Shown piece by piece: positions 42,907 to 54,899 of a stretch of 64,000 nucleotides of DNA. Numbering within the stretch: position 1 is the first letter of the stretch; every line of letters starts with the position of its first letter. The position numbers and the translations under genes were made by a program. Location of the stretch: positions 1,591,001 through 1,655,000 of the forward strand of contig NZ_UHFH01000003.1 of assembly GCF_900459225.1 (NCBI RefSeq), written 5' to 3'. Under the pieces are notes generated by a model. The model made no database searches and was not told where the DNA came from. It worked only from the letters and a program-made list of their open reading frames with translations. This stretch comes from Streptococcus dysgalactiae subsp. dysgalactiae (lineage in GTDB: Bacteria; Bacillota; Bacilli; Lactobacillales; Streptococcaceae).

Positions 42907-43659
42907 ATGAAAGACATCATGTCAGATTTTCGGAAACAGGGATGCTCAAAGAGAAACTTTATCGTAGGACCCTGCTCCATTGAATCTTATGATCACATTA
43001 GATTGGCAGCTTCAAGCGCTAAAAAATTAGGATACACCTATTTTAGAGGAGGTGCTTATAAACCGAGAACCTCACCTACTTCTTTCCAAGGGTTAGGCCT
43101 TGAAGGGATTAAATATTTACATGACGTTTGTCAGGAATTTGATTTAACCTCTGTTAGCGAAATCATGTCTGACAGTCAGTTAGAAGAAGCCTATGATTAC
43201 TTGGATGTGATTCAAGTTGGCGCTCGAAACATGCAAAACTTTGAGTTTTTAAAAACGTTAGCTCATGTTGATAAACCAATCCTGTTTAAACGTGGCTTGA
43301 TGGCTACCATTGAGGAATTTATGGGCGCGCTCTCCTATCTTCAAGAAGCAGGAAAAACAAATATCATTTTGTGTGAACGTGGTATCCGTGGTTACGATGT
43401 GGAAACCCGAAACATGCTTGATATTATGGCTGTGCCTATTATTCAGCAAAAAACCGATTTGCCCATTATTGTGGATGTGTCTCACTCTACAGGTAGGCGT
43501 GATCTTCTATTGCCTGCCGCTAAGGTGGCTAAGGCTGTCGGAGCTAATGGCATTATGATGGAGGTCCATCCTGACCCTGATCACGCCTTGTCAGATGCTG
43601 CGCAGCAAATTAATTACGATCAATTAGACCAACTTGGGCGTGATCTCTGGCAAGATTAA
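42907..43659 (+). CDS. aroG: 3-deoxy-7-phosphoheptulonate synthase (type I-beta, KDO8P-synthase-like)
   Basis: The 250-residue enzyme condenses phosphoenolpyruvate with erythrose 4-phosphate, the first step of the shikimate pathway. Family motifs are GPCSIES, GAYKPRTSPTSFQG, the Arg-rich QVGARNMQNF, LFKRG and VDVSHSTGRR with the metal-binding His, and MMEVHPDP. There is no N-terminal chorismate-mutase or ACT domain, so it is a minimal form. It is followed by aroB at 55 bp, a probable operon. Allosteric control by a fused domain is not possible here. Confidence 0.9.
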   Translation: MKDIMSDFRKQGCSKRNFIVGPCSIESYDHIRLAASSAKKLGYTYFRGGAYKPRTSPTSFQGLGLEGIKYLHDVCQEFDLTSVSEIMSDSQLEEAYDYLDVIQVGARNMQNFEFLKTLAHVDKPILFKRGLMATIEEFMGALSYLQEAGKTNIILCERGIRGYDVETRNMLDIMAVPIIQQKTDLPIIVDVSHSTGRRDLLLPAAKVAKAVGANGIMMEVHPDPDHALSDAAQQINYDQLDQLGRDLWQD

Positions 43660-43714
43660 TCCATAAGCTGCGCTCTATTATTACTGTTGGTTAGCAACAA
43701 GGAAAGGAATGATT

Positions 43715-44788
43715 ATGCCACAAACACTTCATGTCCATTCTCGGGTTAAGGACTATGATATTCTATTTACCGATGATGTCTTAACTACCTTGGGTGATTG
43801 CCTTGGTGAGCGCAAACAACGCAAACTGTTGTTTCTCACTGACCAAACCGTCTATGACTTGTATCACCCCCTCTTCCAAGACCTATGTCATCGCTATACC
43901 GCCTTTGTTCACGTCTGTCCACCAGGTGGTCAATCCAAATCCTTGGACCGCGCCAGTGCTATCTATGAACAGCTCATCACTGAGAACTTTTCAAAAAAAG
44001 ACATGATTATCACAGTTGGTGGCGGCGTTATTGGAGATCTGGGAGGCTTTGTTGCGGCTACTTTTTACCGTGGTATTCCCTACATTCAAATCCCAACCAC
44101 CTTGCTAAGCCAAGTAGACAGTAGCATCGGTGGCAAGGTTGGTGTTCACTTTAAAGGATTGACCAATATGATTGGGAGTATCTACCCTCCTGAATCCATT
44201 ATTATTTCAACTCGTTTTTTAGAGACCTTACCTCAGCGAGAATTCTCCTGCGGCATCAGTGAGATGCTGAAAATTGGTTTTATCCATAATCGAGCACTTT
44301 TTCAGCAATTACTTGCTCGTCCCAAAATAGGTCCTTATCAGGGACTTGAAGACCTCATTTGTCAATCGATTGCCAACAAAAAACGCATTGTTGAACAGGA
44401 CGAGTTCGAAAATGGCTTGCGCATGTCCTTAAATTTTGGGCATACCCTGGGCCATGCTATTGAATCGCTCTGCCATCATGATTTTTACCATCATGGTGAA
44501 GCCATCGCCATTGGTATGGTAGTGGAAGCCAAATTAGCTGTTTTAAAAGGTCACTTATCTCAAGAAGACTTAGATAATCTCCTTCAGGCCTTTGAATGTT
44601 GCCAGTTACCAACCAGTCTCGAGAAAAATGAGGTATCCGCTCAAGCTCTTTTTGACGTTTTTAAAACTGACAAGAAAAATTCTGACCAGCATATCCTCTT
44701 TATATTGCCTACAGAAACAGGTTTTACCACCCTAGCCATTGCCAAGGATGACCAAGCATTTGTTAAGACTTTAGAAGATTTGCTTTAA
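43715..44788 (+). CDS. aroB: 3-dehydroquinate synthase
   Basis: The 357-residue enzyme converts DAHP to 3-dehydroquinate using NAD and zinc. Signatures are [20 protein letters not shown] for NAD binding, [17 protein letters not shown], and zinc ligands in the GHTLGHAIE segment plus His near [14 protein letters not shown] 43715 is preferred to 43709 for spacing to AAGGAA. It follows the DAHP synthase gene, giving two consecutive pathway steps, with aroE convergent on the other strand downstream. Confidence 0.95.
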   Translation: MPQTLHVHSRVKDYDILFTDDVLTTLGDCLGERKQRKLLFLTDQTVYDLYHPLFQDLCHRYTAFVHVCPPGGQSKSLDRASAIYEQLITENFSKKDMIITVGGGVIGDLGGFVAATFYRGIPYIQIPTTLLSQVDSSIGGKVGVHFKGLTNMIGSIYPPESIIISTRFLETLPQREFSCGISEMLKIGFIHNRALFQQLLARPKIGPYQGLEDLICQSIANKKRIVEQDEFENGLRMSLNFGHTLGHAIESLCHHDFYHHGEAIAIGMVVEAKLAVLKGHLSQEDLDNLLQAFECCQLPTSLEKNEVSAQALFDVFKTDKKNSDQHILFILPTETGFTTLAIAKDDQAFVKTLEDLL

Positions 44789-44796
44789 GATATTAA

Positions 44797-44834
44797 AATA
44801 ACCTTCACAGCCAATTGGCTGTGAAGGTTATTTT
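44797..44834. terminator. Bidirectional terminator after aroB
   Basis: AATAACCTTCACAGCC and GGCTGTGAAGGTTATT form a perfect 16-bp stem with flanking A and T runs. Confidence 0.9.
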
Positions 44835-44839
44835 GAGTT

Positions 44840-45346
44840 ATTTTTATTTCCAATAGAGATATAAATCTTCTTTCGTGGTAATATTGAAATTACCCGATTG
44901 AGCTATCTCATAAATAAGCATTTCCTCGACCATCTCCTAGCAAGATTCCGTTAAAAACAGTGATTTTATTCTTCTAAGTAATCCCGCCTGCAAAGATGCC
45001 AGTCCCAAATAGACTATCGACAGATAAGCTAACTAATTGATTATTATCATCTATTAAGATTATTTAAGTATCTGGAGGATGATTAACATAAAAATTAATT
45101 GAATATTTTTCCAAAAATAGCTAAATAAGGTATCTCCAAAACAATAAGGACTATGTACTGTATTTTTTCAAAATACAGCAGCAGCTACCAAATAATTATA
45201 GCAGAAAAGTTCTTATTATGCTCAGGTGCGAAAATATCTTTGTTAACAAATAAGTCAGCAAAATAACTAGCATAACATTATTGCGCTTTACAATAATAGG
45301 TAACACGATTTTCTCCTTTATCTTTTTAGGATGCCATGATGTGACT
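44840..45346 (-). other. Decayed coding remnant, unidentified
   Basis: Short minus-strand frames such as FNGILLGDGRGNAYL and NFNITTKEDLYLYWK, interrupted by stops and frameshifts, suggest one dead gene ending near 44850. I do not recognise the family. A Shine-Dalgarno-like AAAGGAGAAAA lies near 45320. Nothing else is seen between aroB and aroE. Confidence 0.4.
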
Positions 45347-45445
45347 CCTCCTTAACACAGTCCTTTTTTAATCATCCCAAAACCCTCTAGTGATTATAGC
45401 ACTTGTTGGCAAACCCTTAAGGGAATTGACAATCTTGTTGACTAG

Positions 45446-46342
45446 TTACGATGTTTTGTCGATGTTATCCTTAAGCAGCAACATTTTGATGTCATCAACG
45501 GGCATTTCCTTACCGGTAATTAAGGTAAAGGCCTCTGCTCCTTGATAAAGAACCATTCCTAAACCATTAATAGTTTTTTTTGCACCATGCTGACGAGCAA
45601 AAGAGAGAAGCTTGGTCTCGGTCGGGTTATAGACAATATCAAAAACTACTAAATCTGGACGAATCAGCTCAGGATCTGTAATCAGACTTTTATCTTCTAA
45701 GGGTTTCATTCCCACACTTGTGGCATCAATATAAATGTGAGATTGCTTAATAGACTGATGGAAAGCCACCTGATCTTCCAAATCTTTCAGGGTTACCTGA
45801 GTTGTCGTTGTGTCATTAAGGGTTGTTACCAGTTCTTGAACACCATGCAGACGACTGGCTTGTCGGTTAAATAGGTGTACCTCTTTGGCACCCTCAAAGG
45901 CGAGTTGGACAGCAATAGCTTTTCCTGCGCCGCCTACGCCTGCAAGGGTAATGACCTGGTCTTTCACAGATACCCCTTCTTCAGCTAAAGCCCTTATAGC
46001 TCCAGTGCCATCCGTTATATGCCCTACCAAGTAGCCTTTGCCATCCTGATTGACCACAGTGTTGACAGCCCCCACAAGTTTGGCGGCTGGAGACACCTCA
46101 TCTAATAAGGGCACAATGGCTTCTTTATTTGGCATAGAGACATTGGAACCACGGATACCCAAGGCACGAATCCCTTGGACAGCATCCGCAAGTTGTTCGG
46201 TCCCCACTTCAAAAGCAAGGTAAGCATAATCCAAGCCCAGCTTCACATAAGCTTCATTGTGCATTTTGGGAGATAGGCTATGACGGATGGGAGTAGCAAG
46301 TAAAGAGACCAGCAAGGTGTGGCCCGATAGTCGTTGTGACAT
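45446..46342 (-). CDS. aroE: Shikimate dehydrogenase
   Basis: From ATG 46342 (GGAAAGTGAG upstream) the 298-residue enzyme reduces 3-dehydroshikimate with NADPH. The substrate motif [11 protein letters not shown], catalytic Lys in SMPNKEAI, Asp in ITDGTG, and the dinucleotide loop GVGGAGKA followed by NRQASR for NADPH preference are present, with the C-terminal [13 protein letters not shown] motif. It is transcribed toward aroB from the opposite strand. The gene appears intact. Confidence 0.93.
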   Translation of the reverse strand: MSQRLSGHTLLVSLLATPIRHSLSPKMHNEAYVKLGLDYAYLAFEVGTEQLADAVQGIRALGIRGSNVSMPNKEAIVPLLDEVSPAAKLVGAVNTVVNQDGKGYLVGHITDGTGAIRALAEEGVSVKDQVITLAGVGGAGKAIAVQLAFEGAKEVHLFNRQASRLHGVQELVTTLNDTTTTQVTLKDLEDQVAFHQSIKQSHIYIDATSVGMKPLEDKSLITDPELIRPDLVVFDIVYNPTETKLLSFARQHGAKKTINGLGMVLYQGAEAFTLITGKEMPVDDIKMLLLKDNIDKTS

Positions 46343-46374
46343 TTGGAATCTCACTTTCCATTTCAAACTTGTAA

Positions 46375-46408
46375 AGGCGTCTTCTTTTGAAAAAGACGCC
46401 TGCTTTTT
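46375..46408. terminator. Terminator between aroE and the GH2 gene
   Basis: AGGCGTCTT (46375-46383) pairs with AAGACGCCT (46393-46401), T-run to the right and A residues to the left. Confidence 0.85.
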
Positions 46409-46464
46409 ATATTATACCTTATTTTTAGAAATCTATCAGTCCCCTTAACAGAGGTTTACTTGAT

Positions 46465-49400
46465 TTAGACCAAATCCCAGAGACCAATCTGAAAGCCAGT
46501 TTGCTCCAAATCACCCTTTGTTCCTGCAGCCAGTTCAAGGGTAATCTCTAATTGCAAGACATCCATCACCTCTTCTAAGAAAATAACAGTTTCTTGCTCC
46601 GTCACTTGAACCTGCTGTTGTTCCAAGCTAATCCGGCTAACCGACGATTGACTAGCAGAGCGAAGACTTATGTTCAGAGGGAGAGGATGAGTGGTCCTTT
46701 GCCGTAAACTAATGGCACCAAGAGCTTGGATGGTAGCGTACTGATACCGATAAATCAGACGGTCCCGAGACGAGGCAATCAGGGATTGTTTAGCCACCAA
46801 GCTAATATCCTGATGTCGTCTTTTTTCCTCTTGACGTGGGCTAAGCCTTGCTTCTACTGGGATGAGATGACCGTAACAGTTTGCTTGTCCTCTTATCACT
46901 ACTGACTGGGTAAAAGTTTTTGTCGTAAAATCCCAAGTGATGGGAAAAGCTTTTTTCACCAAATGTCCTTGAGCATCTTCGGCTTGAAGCCATTCTGGTA
47001 AGATAATATCTTGCCCTAAATCACCATAAGCCTTATAAGGTGTGAAAGATAGGGGTCAAGCCAGAGCATGCCAATAGGTCATGACTGAAAAATGCCCTTT
47101 TTCAAACCGCAACTCTTTCTCTTGAACCCTATTGTCAGTATGCGTTTTACTAACGTCTGTAGTGAGTTGCCCAAAAGAAATCGTCTTTTCCATCGGGATT
47201 TCCAGAAGAGGGTATTTGTCTAAGAATGTCATCAAGAGGTATTCCTGTGAGACACGTTTAGAGATCTCTTTTTGAATTAAGGCTCGCAAATCTCCTGGAC
47301 CATAGGCACTTATCTTCACTTTTCCTGCTTATCCTGTTAGAGCGAGAATAACCAATAACTTCCCTCCGTAAGTTTGTCGAGATGACAAATGATACAGGGT
47401 ATGGTCAACAGAATTGCCATTATCCAAGGCCAGTAACTGTGCTGGTCCTTCGACTTCAATCCGAATCAACTCTTGAGCATGACTAACCAATTCGCCTGCT
47501 TTATCTAGAAGCGATAATTCCAGATAAAGCAATTCCTGTGTGGTCTCAAAAGGTGCTTCAAAGGCTTGCCACGTAAGCTGTGCCACTGCTCCATAGGTTC
47601 TGACCTGAGAACGTCCACTAGTCTTTTGAATTTGTTTCCCAGACGCATCATAGGCCACTGCTCTTAACAGACCTTTTTGATAAGGAATCCGCCAGGTCAG
47701 GTAAAGATTCTCGTGAGGAGTTTTAGACGCGTCATCTCCTTGATAAAGCTGATAAGCATGTTCCACTGGAGTGGTCATGGTATCAAATGCCTTCGTCCCA
47801 TAATTCTTTAAACCACCCTGCTCATCTTCAAACAGAAGCTGAACACTGGTAGCATTGCTATAAACCACAACTTCTACTAACCCCTGCTCGTCAAGGTAAA
47901 GACAGTCTTCTCGCCAGGCTTGCAGGAGGTGGAGGGTAGTCTGATTGTTTGCCCACTGGCTCTGGTAAAAATAATAACTGTCTTTTGGAAAGCCAGCAGT
48001 ATCTAAAATACCAAAGTAAGCGTTCTCGGGAGACGCCCAAGTGTCCGCAGCACCGCTATCAATTTTATTCCAAGGCGTTGGCTCACCTAGATAATCAAAA
48101 CCCGTCCAAACGCATTCTCCTGCAACAAAATCACGGGTAATGGTATCATACCAAGCTTGACTAGCGACAGCTCCCCAATCTACTGTGGCGTGATCGTAAG
48201 AGGTCAAGCCATAGGTATCATGAACGATCTTCTTCGTCTGCTGATAATAGGAACGACTGTTAATGGCAGATGCTATCTCTGAACCATATATTATCCAATG
48301 GGGGTGTTGTTGGTGAAGTCGGTCATAATCGTCTCCATTGACATAATTGAGACCGACTACTCCTTGAAGCGACTCTAATTGACTAAGCAGCTCTGCCATT
48401 TGTGTCGCCTGCTTGTTCCAATAGAAATCACTTTCCTTTAGCTTATTGTCACCAAAGGTAATGGGCCTAGAGGTATCAATCACAGCAAGCCACTGGCAAA
48501 TGAATCTCATCACGTCAGGATAGTGGCTAACATCTGCCGAAAAACCTTCCATCAATTCATTACCGACAGACCACATCAAGACCGATGGGGCATGTTTGGC
48601 AGACCAGACCATGGCCTCTGTACTATACTGAGCCCAACTGGTTGCCTGAGAATGAACCCTTTTTAAGTGGGCAGCATTCTCCTCTCCGACGGCTTGATGA
48701 AAATAACGTGATAAATCATTGACATTGCCATTTTTAGCATAGGTCCAGGTGTCAAAGGCTTCTTCAATGACAAAAAAACCGAGACGATTAGCCAGTTGAC
48801 GTAACTTTGGAGTGCTGGGATTATGAGTGCTACGAATGGTATTCACTCCCATAGCTTTTAGTAAGGTTAACTGCCTTGCGATAGCATCTTGATAGGCACA
48901 GGCTCCTAACCCACCTTGGTCATGATGAAGACAGACCCCCTTGATTTTTGTAGCTTTGCCATTCACTAGCAGACCCTGGTTGGCATCAAAAACAATCTGT
49001 CGAAAACCGGTTTCCCGATGAAAAACATCACACGTTTGACCCTGATGCCAAAGGGTCAATTCGAGGTCATACAAGTGAGGCTGATCAGGTGACCACAGAT
49101 TAACTCTAGGCAAGGTGATGGTCATACCATATGGTTCTACCTCAGCCAAGTCCTGCAAAGACTGCTCAGCTTGTTGATAAACAAGTTGACGATTTTGACT
49201 TCCGAGCGTTTGTTTCCACAGCCTCAGACTAACCTGATAGTCAGCTGGTGAAACCAGCTGACTAAGGTCAAATTGCAAGGCAAGTGCGGCTAATCTCTGA
49301 TTGATATCATCAGTTGGTTCGATTAAGCTAAGGTTGACTTGGTCGTCCTCAAAGTGAACCTTGGGAAGCACAGACAAGCTCACTTCTCGATAAAGGCCGC

Positions 49401-49875
49401 TACCCGAGTACCAACGTGAACTGGGAACCTTATTGTCTACCCTGACAGCCAGAAGGTTCTCAGCTCCAAAAGTCACAGCATCAGAGATATCATGGGTAAA
49501 TTCCTGGTAGCCATTTAAGTGTTTACCAATGAATTGTCCATTAACATAAACTTCCGTTTCCATATAGGACCCCTCAAAAGTGAGGGCAACATGACAATCC
49601 GCTAACTCCTCATCTAACACAAGGTAATGCCGATACCAACCCACTCCACCTAATTTATAAGCACTTTCTGCTTCTCCATTTCGCGTATAGGGTTGAGCAA
49701 GGCTAAAATCATGCGGCAGATTGATACATGACCAATTGGAATCATCAAATGAAGGGTCTTGGGCCAATTGCACATCTGCCCTTAGAAAGCGCCAGCCCTT
49801 GTTAAAGGGCTGCTTTCTTCCTTCTTGATCAATATAGTGGTATTGGTATGCCTGCTCCTTGCTATCTGGTGTCAT
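46465..49875 (-). pseudogene. Glycoside hydrolase family 2 beta-galactosidase, two in-frame stops
   Basis: One frame runs from ATG 49875 (supported by CAGGAGAC) through 46465, about 1137 codons, with TAA at 47329-47331 and TGA at 47056-47058 as the only breaks. The N-terminal 848 residues up to the first stop include the GH2 sugar-binding, sandwich and TIM-barrel domains, with MWSVGNEL (acid/base Glu) and the later VIYGSEIAS nucleophile region. The missing parts are C-terminal beta domains. A truncated but partly active enzyme cannot be excluded. In streptococci this gene belongs to a host N-glycan degradation locus. Confidence 0.88.
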
Positions 49876-49894
49876 ATCAGTCTCCTGCTCTTCG

Positions 49895-50672
49895 TTACTG
49901 TTCACCCTTAATGGCCTGGTAGCTGTCCTTGTAACGTTCTCTGAACTCTTTTGGCGACAAGCCATTTAGTTTCTTAAACATTTTAATAAAATAATGGTTC
50001 GTATTGTACCCTTTTTTGTAGGCAATTTCATTGATGGATTGGTTGGTGTAAAGCAATAATTGCTGAGCTTTTTGAATGCGTACTTGATTTAAATACTGGG
50101 CAAAACTACGTTCCATTTCGTTTTTAAAACATTGCCCCAAATAAACCCCATTAACATGCAACCGATTAGCAATATCCTTGAGGGTTAATTCCTGATGATA
50201 TTCTTGACGGATACAGTCAATGGTTTCACTGACCAAATCAGAATACCGTTTTTCAGGTGCACGACTTTTATTGGTCAAGTTCAAGACTTTTTGCAACTCG
50301 CTTAAGATTCGGTCAATCGATTGGCTCTCATGGATGGTTTTCACCATGGACAAGTAAGTCATCTTGTCTAAAATAGGAAATTGACGATAAATGTCAGAGA
50401 ACAACAAGAATGACACATGCTTCACATCCTCTGGTGAGAAGTTCAAGGCCTTCATTTCATGAAAAATGGCTTCTAATTTGGCCAAAATGTTTGGCTCATC
50501 ACCACTCATTAATGCTTTGTTAAAGGCAAAAAATTGCAACCGAGATTCTGGCATCTCAAGCTTACTGTTGCCTTTGTCAGTTGGTTGTGACATTTGGCTA
50601 TTGTAAAAAAGACTCTGGCGCACCTGATTGTAGCTCTCATAAACATTCTCCCAGTCATCAACCGTTTCTCCT
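49895..50672 (-). pseudogene. YesN-like AraC-type response regulator, N-terminus deleted
   Basis: Homologous sequence starts near 50672 (DDWENVYESYNQVRQSLF) and ends with an intact AraC domain (LKDIANRLHVNGVYLGQCFK and INEIAYKKGYNTNHYFIKMF). The receiver domain is gone: upstream the frame reads into the antisense of a GH92 fragment. Related loci have this regulator paired with a YesM kinase, which is absent here. Confidence 0.8.
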
Positions 50673-51279
50673 ATTTCCGCTCCCTTAACTACCGTCAGTT
50701 GGTTGACAAAACCAGTGGTTTTCTCAGAAGTAAAGATGCCAAAGGACATTTTCGTCCAAACATTGATGCACTTAACTGGGGAGAAGATTATACCGAAGGC
50801 TCCAGTTACCAAAACAGCTTTGCCTGTTACCATGATATTTTGGGGTATATTCGATTGATTGGAGGCAAAGATGTTTTCGCCAAACGCTTGGAGAACCTCT
50901 GTAATCAGGATCCGCAATTTCAAGTGCATGGCTATCCTGGAGACGAAGACAATGGTAGCATGAGTTCTTCGTATCTTCTCAATAGCCTTGGTTTTTACCC
51001 AGTCACTCCTGGAACGGGACAATACCTTATTGGCATTCCAAATCTTGACAAGGCCTGCCTTTATCTTCCAAATGGCAAACACATCACCATTAACTGCAAA
51101 GGAAATGTTCCTCAATATCAGTTTGTCAATCACGTCGATTATAATTAGCAAGCTTACCATAAACTCTACTTAACTCATGAAGACCTTATCCAAGGCTGCC
51201 AGCTGGATTTTCAACTAGGTCTTATTCCTCCTCATCACCATTATAGCTCTTCTGACCTTCCTTATTCCCTAACCACTTA
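50673..51279 (+). pseudogene. GH92 alpha-mannosidase, C-terminal fragments
   Basis: The plus frame contains RPNIDALNWGEDYTEG, GDEDNGSMSSSYLLNSLGFY and YLIGIPN, all typical of GH92 exo-alpha-1,2-mannosidases, followed after a frameshift near 51150 by GCQLDFQLGLIPPHHHYSSS. The N-terminal half is gone and an internal stretch between LENLCNQ and the GDEDNG motif is also shortened. A deletion joins it head to head with the response-regulator fragment. Confidence 0.85.
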
Positions 51280-51295
51280 ATAAGTTCATCTAAAC

Positions 51296-51333
51296 AAATT
51301 CCCCACTCGGTGATTAACCAAGTGGGGAATTTA
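51296..51333. terminator. Bidirectional terminator after the GH92 remnant
   Basis: AAATTCCCCACT and AGTGGGGAATTT pair with a 13-bp loop, T-run following. Confidence 0.85.
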
Positions 51334-51440
51334 TTTAAATATCAGAAAGATGTTAGTTAACTCTCACAACCAGTCTTAAGCAGTAATATCTGATTAAGAC
51401 AATCAAAAGCCATTACGAACATCAAACTTGGACGTAATGG

Positions 51441-52133
51441 TTAGTCATCCTTAAAAAGTGCATTTTTAGTCACTGTTCGTTTGGCCCAGCGGTCTAAAAT
51501 AGTCACTAAAACAAACAGTAAGAAGAGATACCCAAGCACAATCCGTTGCTTTAATGTTTGACTGGTCACCCCTATGTAGGAAATATCAAGCAAGCTATAA
51601 TAAGCAAGCATCGAAAGTGTTGTCATCACTAGCAAGCATCGATAACCTAAAGATTGAAGTTTAGTTTTCCAATGATTAAAGTTGTATCTCAGAAGCTTTA
51701 TCATAGCATAGGTTAAGAAGATACCAATATACACTAAACCATAAACCAAAAAATAATTAGCAGCAGCTTTATCAGACGTTAGTTTCAACAAAGGAATCAC
51801 AAATAGAGTAATAAACCGTAAAAAGAGATTGGGAGCGATAAAGGTAAAAAGAGCATAAAATAGCAGTAGTAGATTTGTTCGTGACTTACCATAATAAAAA
51901 GCTATGCCTAAAAAGAAAATGAGACGACCAACAGAGATAACATCTATATTCAAATTATCTGTGTAAAAGGTCAAAAATATCGTTTCAACGGTAATAATAC
52001 CAAGAGATAAGTAAAAAATTCTTTTGAGGGGAACGCTAATGGTACTAATCCTACTAAATAATGTTAGTAGTAACATTATTTCAATAATATCTAAAAAGAT
52101 AAAGCTTAAAAATTGAAGAAACTCAATAATCAT
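51441..52133 (-). CDS. Polytopic membrane protein like an AgrC/ComD/FasB kinase sensor domain
   Basis: The 230-residue protein has six to seven hydrophobic spans and ends shortly after the last one with a charged tail. This topology matches the N-terminal sensor half of peptide-pheromone or Fas-type histidine kinases, but no kinase domain follows. It may be a truncated kinase or an independent membrane protein. It is convergent with the GH92 remnant. The 380 bp upstream, 52141-52518, contain AT-rich promoter-like sequence and no other gene. Confidence 0.5.
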   Translation of the reverse strand: MIIEFLQFLSFIFLDIIEIMLLLTLFSRISTISVPLKRIFYLSLGIITVETIFLTFYTDNLNIDVISVGRLIFFLGIAFYYGKSRTNLLLLFYALFTFIAPNLFLRFITLFVIPLLKLTSDKAAANYFLVYGLVYIGIFLTYAMIKLLRYNFNHWKTKLQSLGYRCLLVMTTLSMLAYYSLLDISYIGVTSQTLKQRIVLGYLFLLFVLVTILDRWAKRTVTKNALFKDD

Positions 52134-52518
52134 TCCTCATCCTCCTTTCTTCGGTCTTGTTTTTAAGGTTATGCCATCCTATCTAAACCTAGATAACTAA
52201 TTCTTTGTCAAGAAATTTGATGCCATTTCCCCTGTCAACTATCATTATTTTTTCATGTTGACTTTTTTATTTTAATCGTAGCCTCTATTTTATCATAAAT
52301 TTTGTCGTTCTGACGGCTAAATTTTAAAAGATTCCTGTCTAAAGTTTCAATTATAAAATAGACTCTATTTCTCCAATTAACAGCAATAAAAAAGAGTAAG
52401 AAGATCGTTCACCGTAACGAATTCTTCATTTACTCTCTAGTTGTTACTACTCACAAGCTATATTTTTTCTATAAAGATCTAAATGATATGACAGGACCCT
52501 TATCAGTTCACGTTTGGC

Positions 52519-53480
52519 TTAAGTTAAGCGATTATGATTAGCCACTTCCTTGAACCAATAAGCTGAAGCTTTGGGGCGTCGCACTTGGGTATGGATATTA
52601 TTTTCCACAAGGCCATAGCGGTTTTTGTAGGCATTGAGCCAAGACCAGCCATCAATTGGTGTCCATACATGGTATCCAAAACAATTCGAACCTGCTTCTA
52701 TTCCTTTGTGGAGGTGGGTCAGATGTTCTTTCAAAAATTGGATACGATAGTCATCTTGAATCTGGCCAGTTTCATCACGGTAACGCTCTTCTCCTGAAAT
52801 CCCTACACCATTCTCAGATAAGAACCAAGGGATATTGTCGTAATGGTCTCGCATCTTGACGGCAATATCATAGACAGCCTCAGGATAGATCTCCCACCCC
52901 TTATCCACGTTCATGCGGCGGCCAGGCATCAGGTAGGGATCATAATACCATTCAGGACTCCAAGATGGGCTAATCACTGGAATGACATCCGGAGCCTTCA
53001 CGCGCTTAGGATGGTAAAAATTCAATCCCAAATAATCCAATCTATTCTCAGCAATAAGAGCCAATTCTTCTGGCGTTGATTGCCACAGAACCCCATCTTT
53101 TTTCAATACCGCAACCAATTCTTCTGGGAATTTCCCATGAACAGCAGCTTCCATAAACAAGTCATTGTTCCAAAGTTCTGCTGGACCTCGTCTGTAAGCT
53201 TGAATAACCTTGGCTGTGACTAGGGCTAGATTATAGGCGACCTGGACTGCTTTTTTCCCATCCACGATAGCAGGGTAATGAAATTGCATTAAATAGGAGC
53301 CTTCCACAACGACCATAGGTTCATTGTGGACAAACCAATCCTTAACCCGATCACCAAATTCTTGAAAGCAAACCTTGCTAAAGGCCACAAATAAGTCCAC
53401 AACATGTTTGGATTCCCAGTCACCATAGGTTTGATAGAGTTCAATTGACAGGTCAAAATGATGCAAATTGATAAAGTGAC
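52519..53480 (-). pseudogene. GH1 beta-glucosidase, N-terminus deleted and fused to regulator tail
   Basis: From LHHFDLSIELYQTYGDW onward the sequence is a normal GH1 enzyme, with acid/base Glu in FVHNEPM and nucleophile Glu in FLSENGVG, ending at 52519. The first 110 or so residues are lost; in their place the frame enters the C-terminus of the GntR/LacI-type regulator. Without its first barrel strands it is unlikely to be active. Confidence 0.85.
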
Positions 53481-54449
53481 TACTTTCTCTAATAAATAAT
53501 TGGACAGGTAACTGGCAAGAATTTACAGCTTTCTGAGGACTTTCAATTTTTTGCAGTAGTAATCTTGCTGCTTCTTGCCCCATTTGGTAAAAATCTTGAG
53601 CTGCTGTGCTTAATTTGGGATTCAACAAACGGGAGGCTTGACTATTATCAAAATCTACAATAGCAACTTGATCAGGAATAGATAAGCCCGCCTGTATGCT
53701 TTTTTGAATCAGCTAAATAGCCAACAATCATTTTCCACTACCAGGCCTGTCTTAGGGTCTGTCATCTCCGATAAAACGGTCGCCAAGCGGTTCAGATAAG
53801 CATCAGAGGTTTCAGCTTTTTCCTTGGGAAAATACGAGGATGGCAAAGAAGTTTCTGCCATTGCCTCTAAATAACCCAAATAACGGTCTCTGAACGATGA
53901 CACTTCCCCAAAGGATTCGGTTGCCACAAACAAAATCTGGTCGCAGCCTTGGTCAATCAAATGCTGAGTCAATTGATAGGCACCTCCTTTATTATCCGCC
54001 ACAACAGCCGGAAACTGAAAAGGGTCCAGAGATTTATCCAACAAGACTAGCGGAATGTGATGATGGTCGCAGTAAAACAGGAAATCAATACTGTGATTGA
54101 CATCTTCTGGGTAATAAATAATACCAGCATAGTCTGACAGGGTGTCTAACCTTACCGTACTGGCCAATTGAACCAAGAGACGGTAACCTGTTTCAGCAAT
54201 GGAGGTCATAATTCCCTTAGCATAATCCCCCAATTCATCCTCAGAAGCAAAAGGAAGAATCAACAATAAATCCTTATTCGCTCCAGGGGACTTCACTTGC
54301 TTTTCAGCTACGAAGCTTCCTTTTCCACGACTTCTCGTGATTAGGCCTTCTTGCTCCAGTTCTACAAGCGCTCGCTTAGAAGTAATACAGCTTACCGAAA
54401 ATTGTTCTGACAATTCTTTTTCAGTAGGTAGACGGTCACCAATTTGCAA
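53481..54449 (-). pseudogene. GntR-family regulator with LacI-type effector domain, broken
   Basis: Residues IGDRLPTEKELSEQFSVS mark a GntR winged helix with its first helix missing, followed by a periplasmic-binding-protein-like sensor domain. The frame shifts near 53705 after ENDCWLF and resumes as LIQKSIQAGLSIPDQVAIVD, ending LPVQLFIRESS where it runs into GH1. It would have controlled the glycan locus. Both ends and the middle are damaged. Confidence 0.85.
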
Positions 54450-54454
54450 ACGAC

Positions 54455-54885
54455 CTGGATAGTCTGGGACAGTTTTCTATCATGGATGATGCTAATATTC
54501 CAAGCCTCCTCGCTGCACCTTACCTTGGTTTTTGTGCTAAAGATGACCCTATCTATTTGGCAACGCGCCGCACCATTCTCAGCCAAGGAAACTCTTATTA
54601 TTATCAGGGAAATGCAGCAGCAAACATCGGTTCTTCCCATACACCAGAAAATTATATCTGACATATCGCCCTTGCCTTACAAGGATTGACCGCTCTTGAC
54701 CAAGACAGTAAAAAAGAAATGCTTGATTTGCTTGTGGCAACAGATGCTGGCACCTACTTGATGCACGAGGGTTTCGATGTCAATGATCCTTATCAATACA
54801 CCCGTGACGTGAGTGGTTCTCTTGGGCTAACATGATGTTCTGTGAACTACTTCTTGACTATCTTGGCTTTAGCATTGCTCCTTAG
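54455..54885 (+). pseudogene. GH125 exo-alpha-1,6-mannosidase, C-terminal remnant
   Basis: The frame reads MDDANIPSLLAAPYLGFC and later SSHTPENYI, stop, HIALALQGLTAL (Trp to stop), then frameshifts before SWANMMFCELLLDYLGF. These are hallmarks of GH125 (DUF1237). The N-terminal half was lost in the deletion that also removed the start of the adjacent divergent regulator. In streptococci GH125 stands just upstream of GH38, as here. Confidence 0.85.
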
Positions 54886-54899
54886 AAAGTGAGGCCACT

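Noticed and set aside
44840..45346. Possible small RNA or riboswitch between aroB and aroE
   Set aside because: The stretch shows protein-like fragments with stops on the minus strand, so a dead gene explains it better.
50673..51160. N-terminal 160 residues of the long minus-strand AraC frame
   Set aside because: They read as antisense of a GH92 fragment; the sense frame has clear GH92 motifs, so the long minus frame is a junction artefact.
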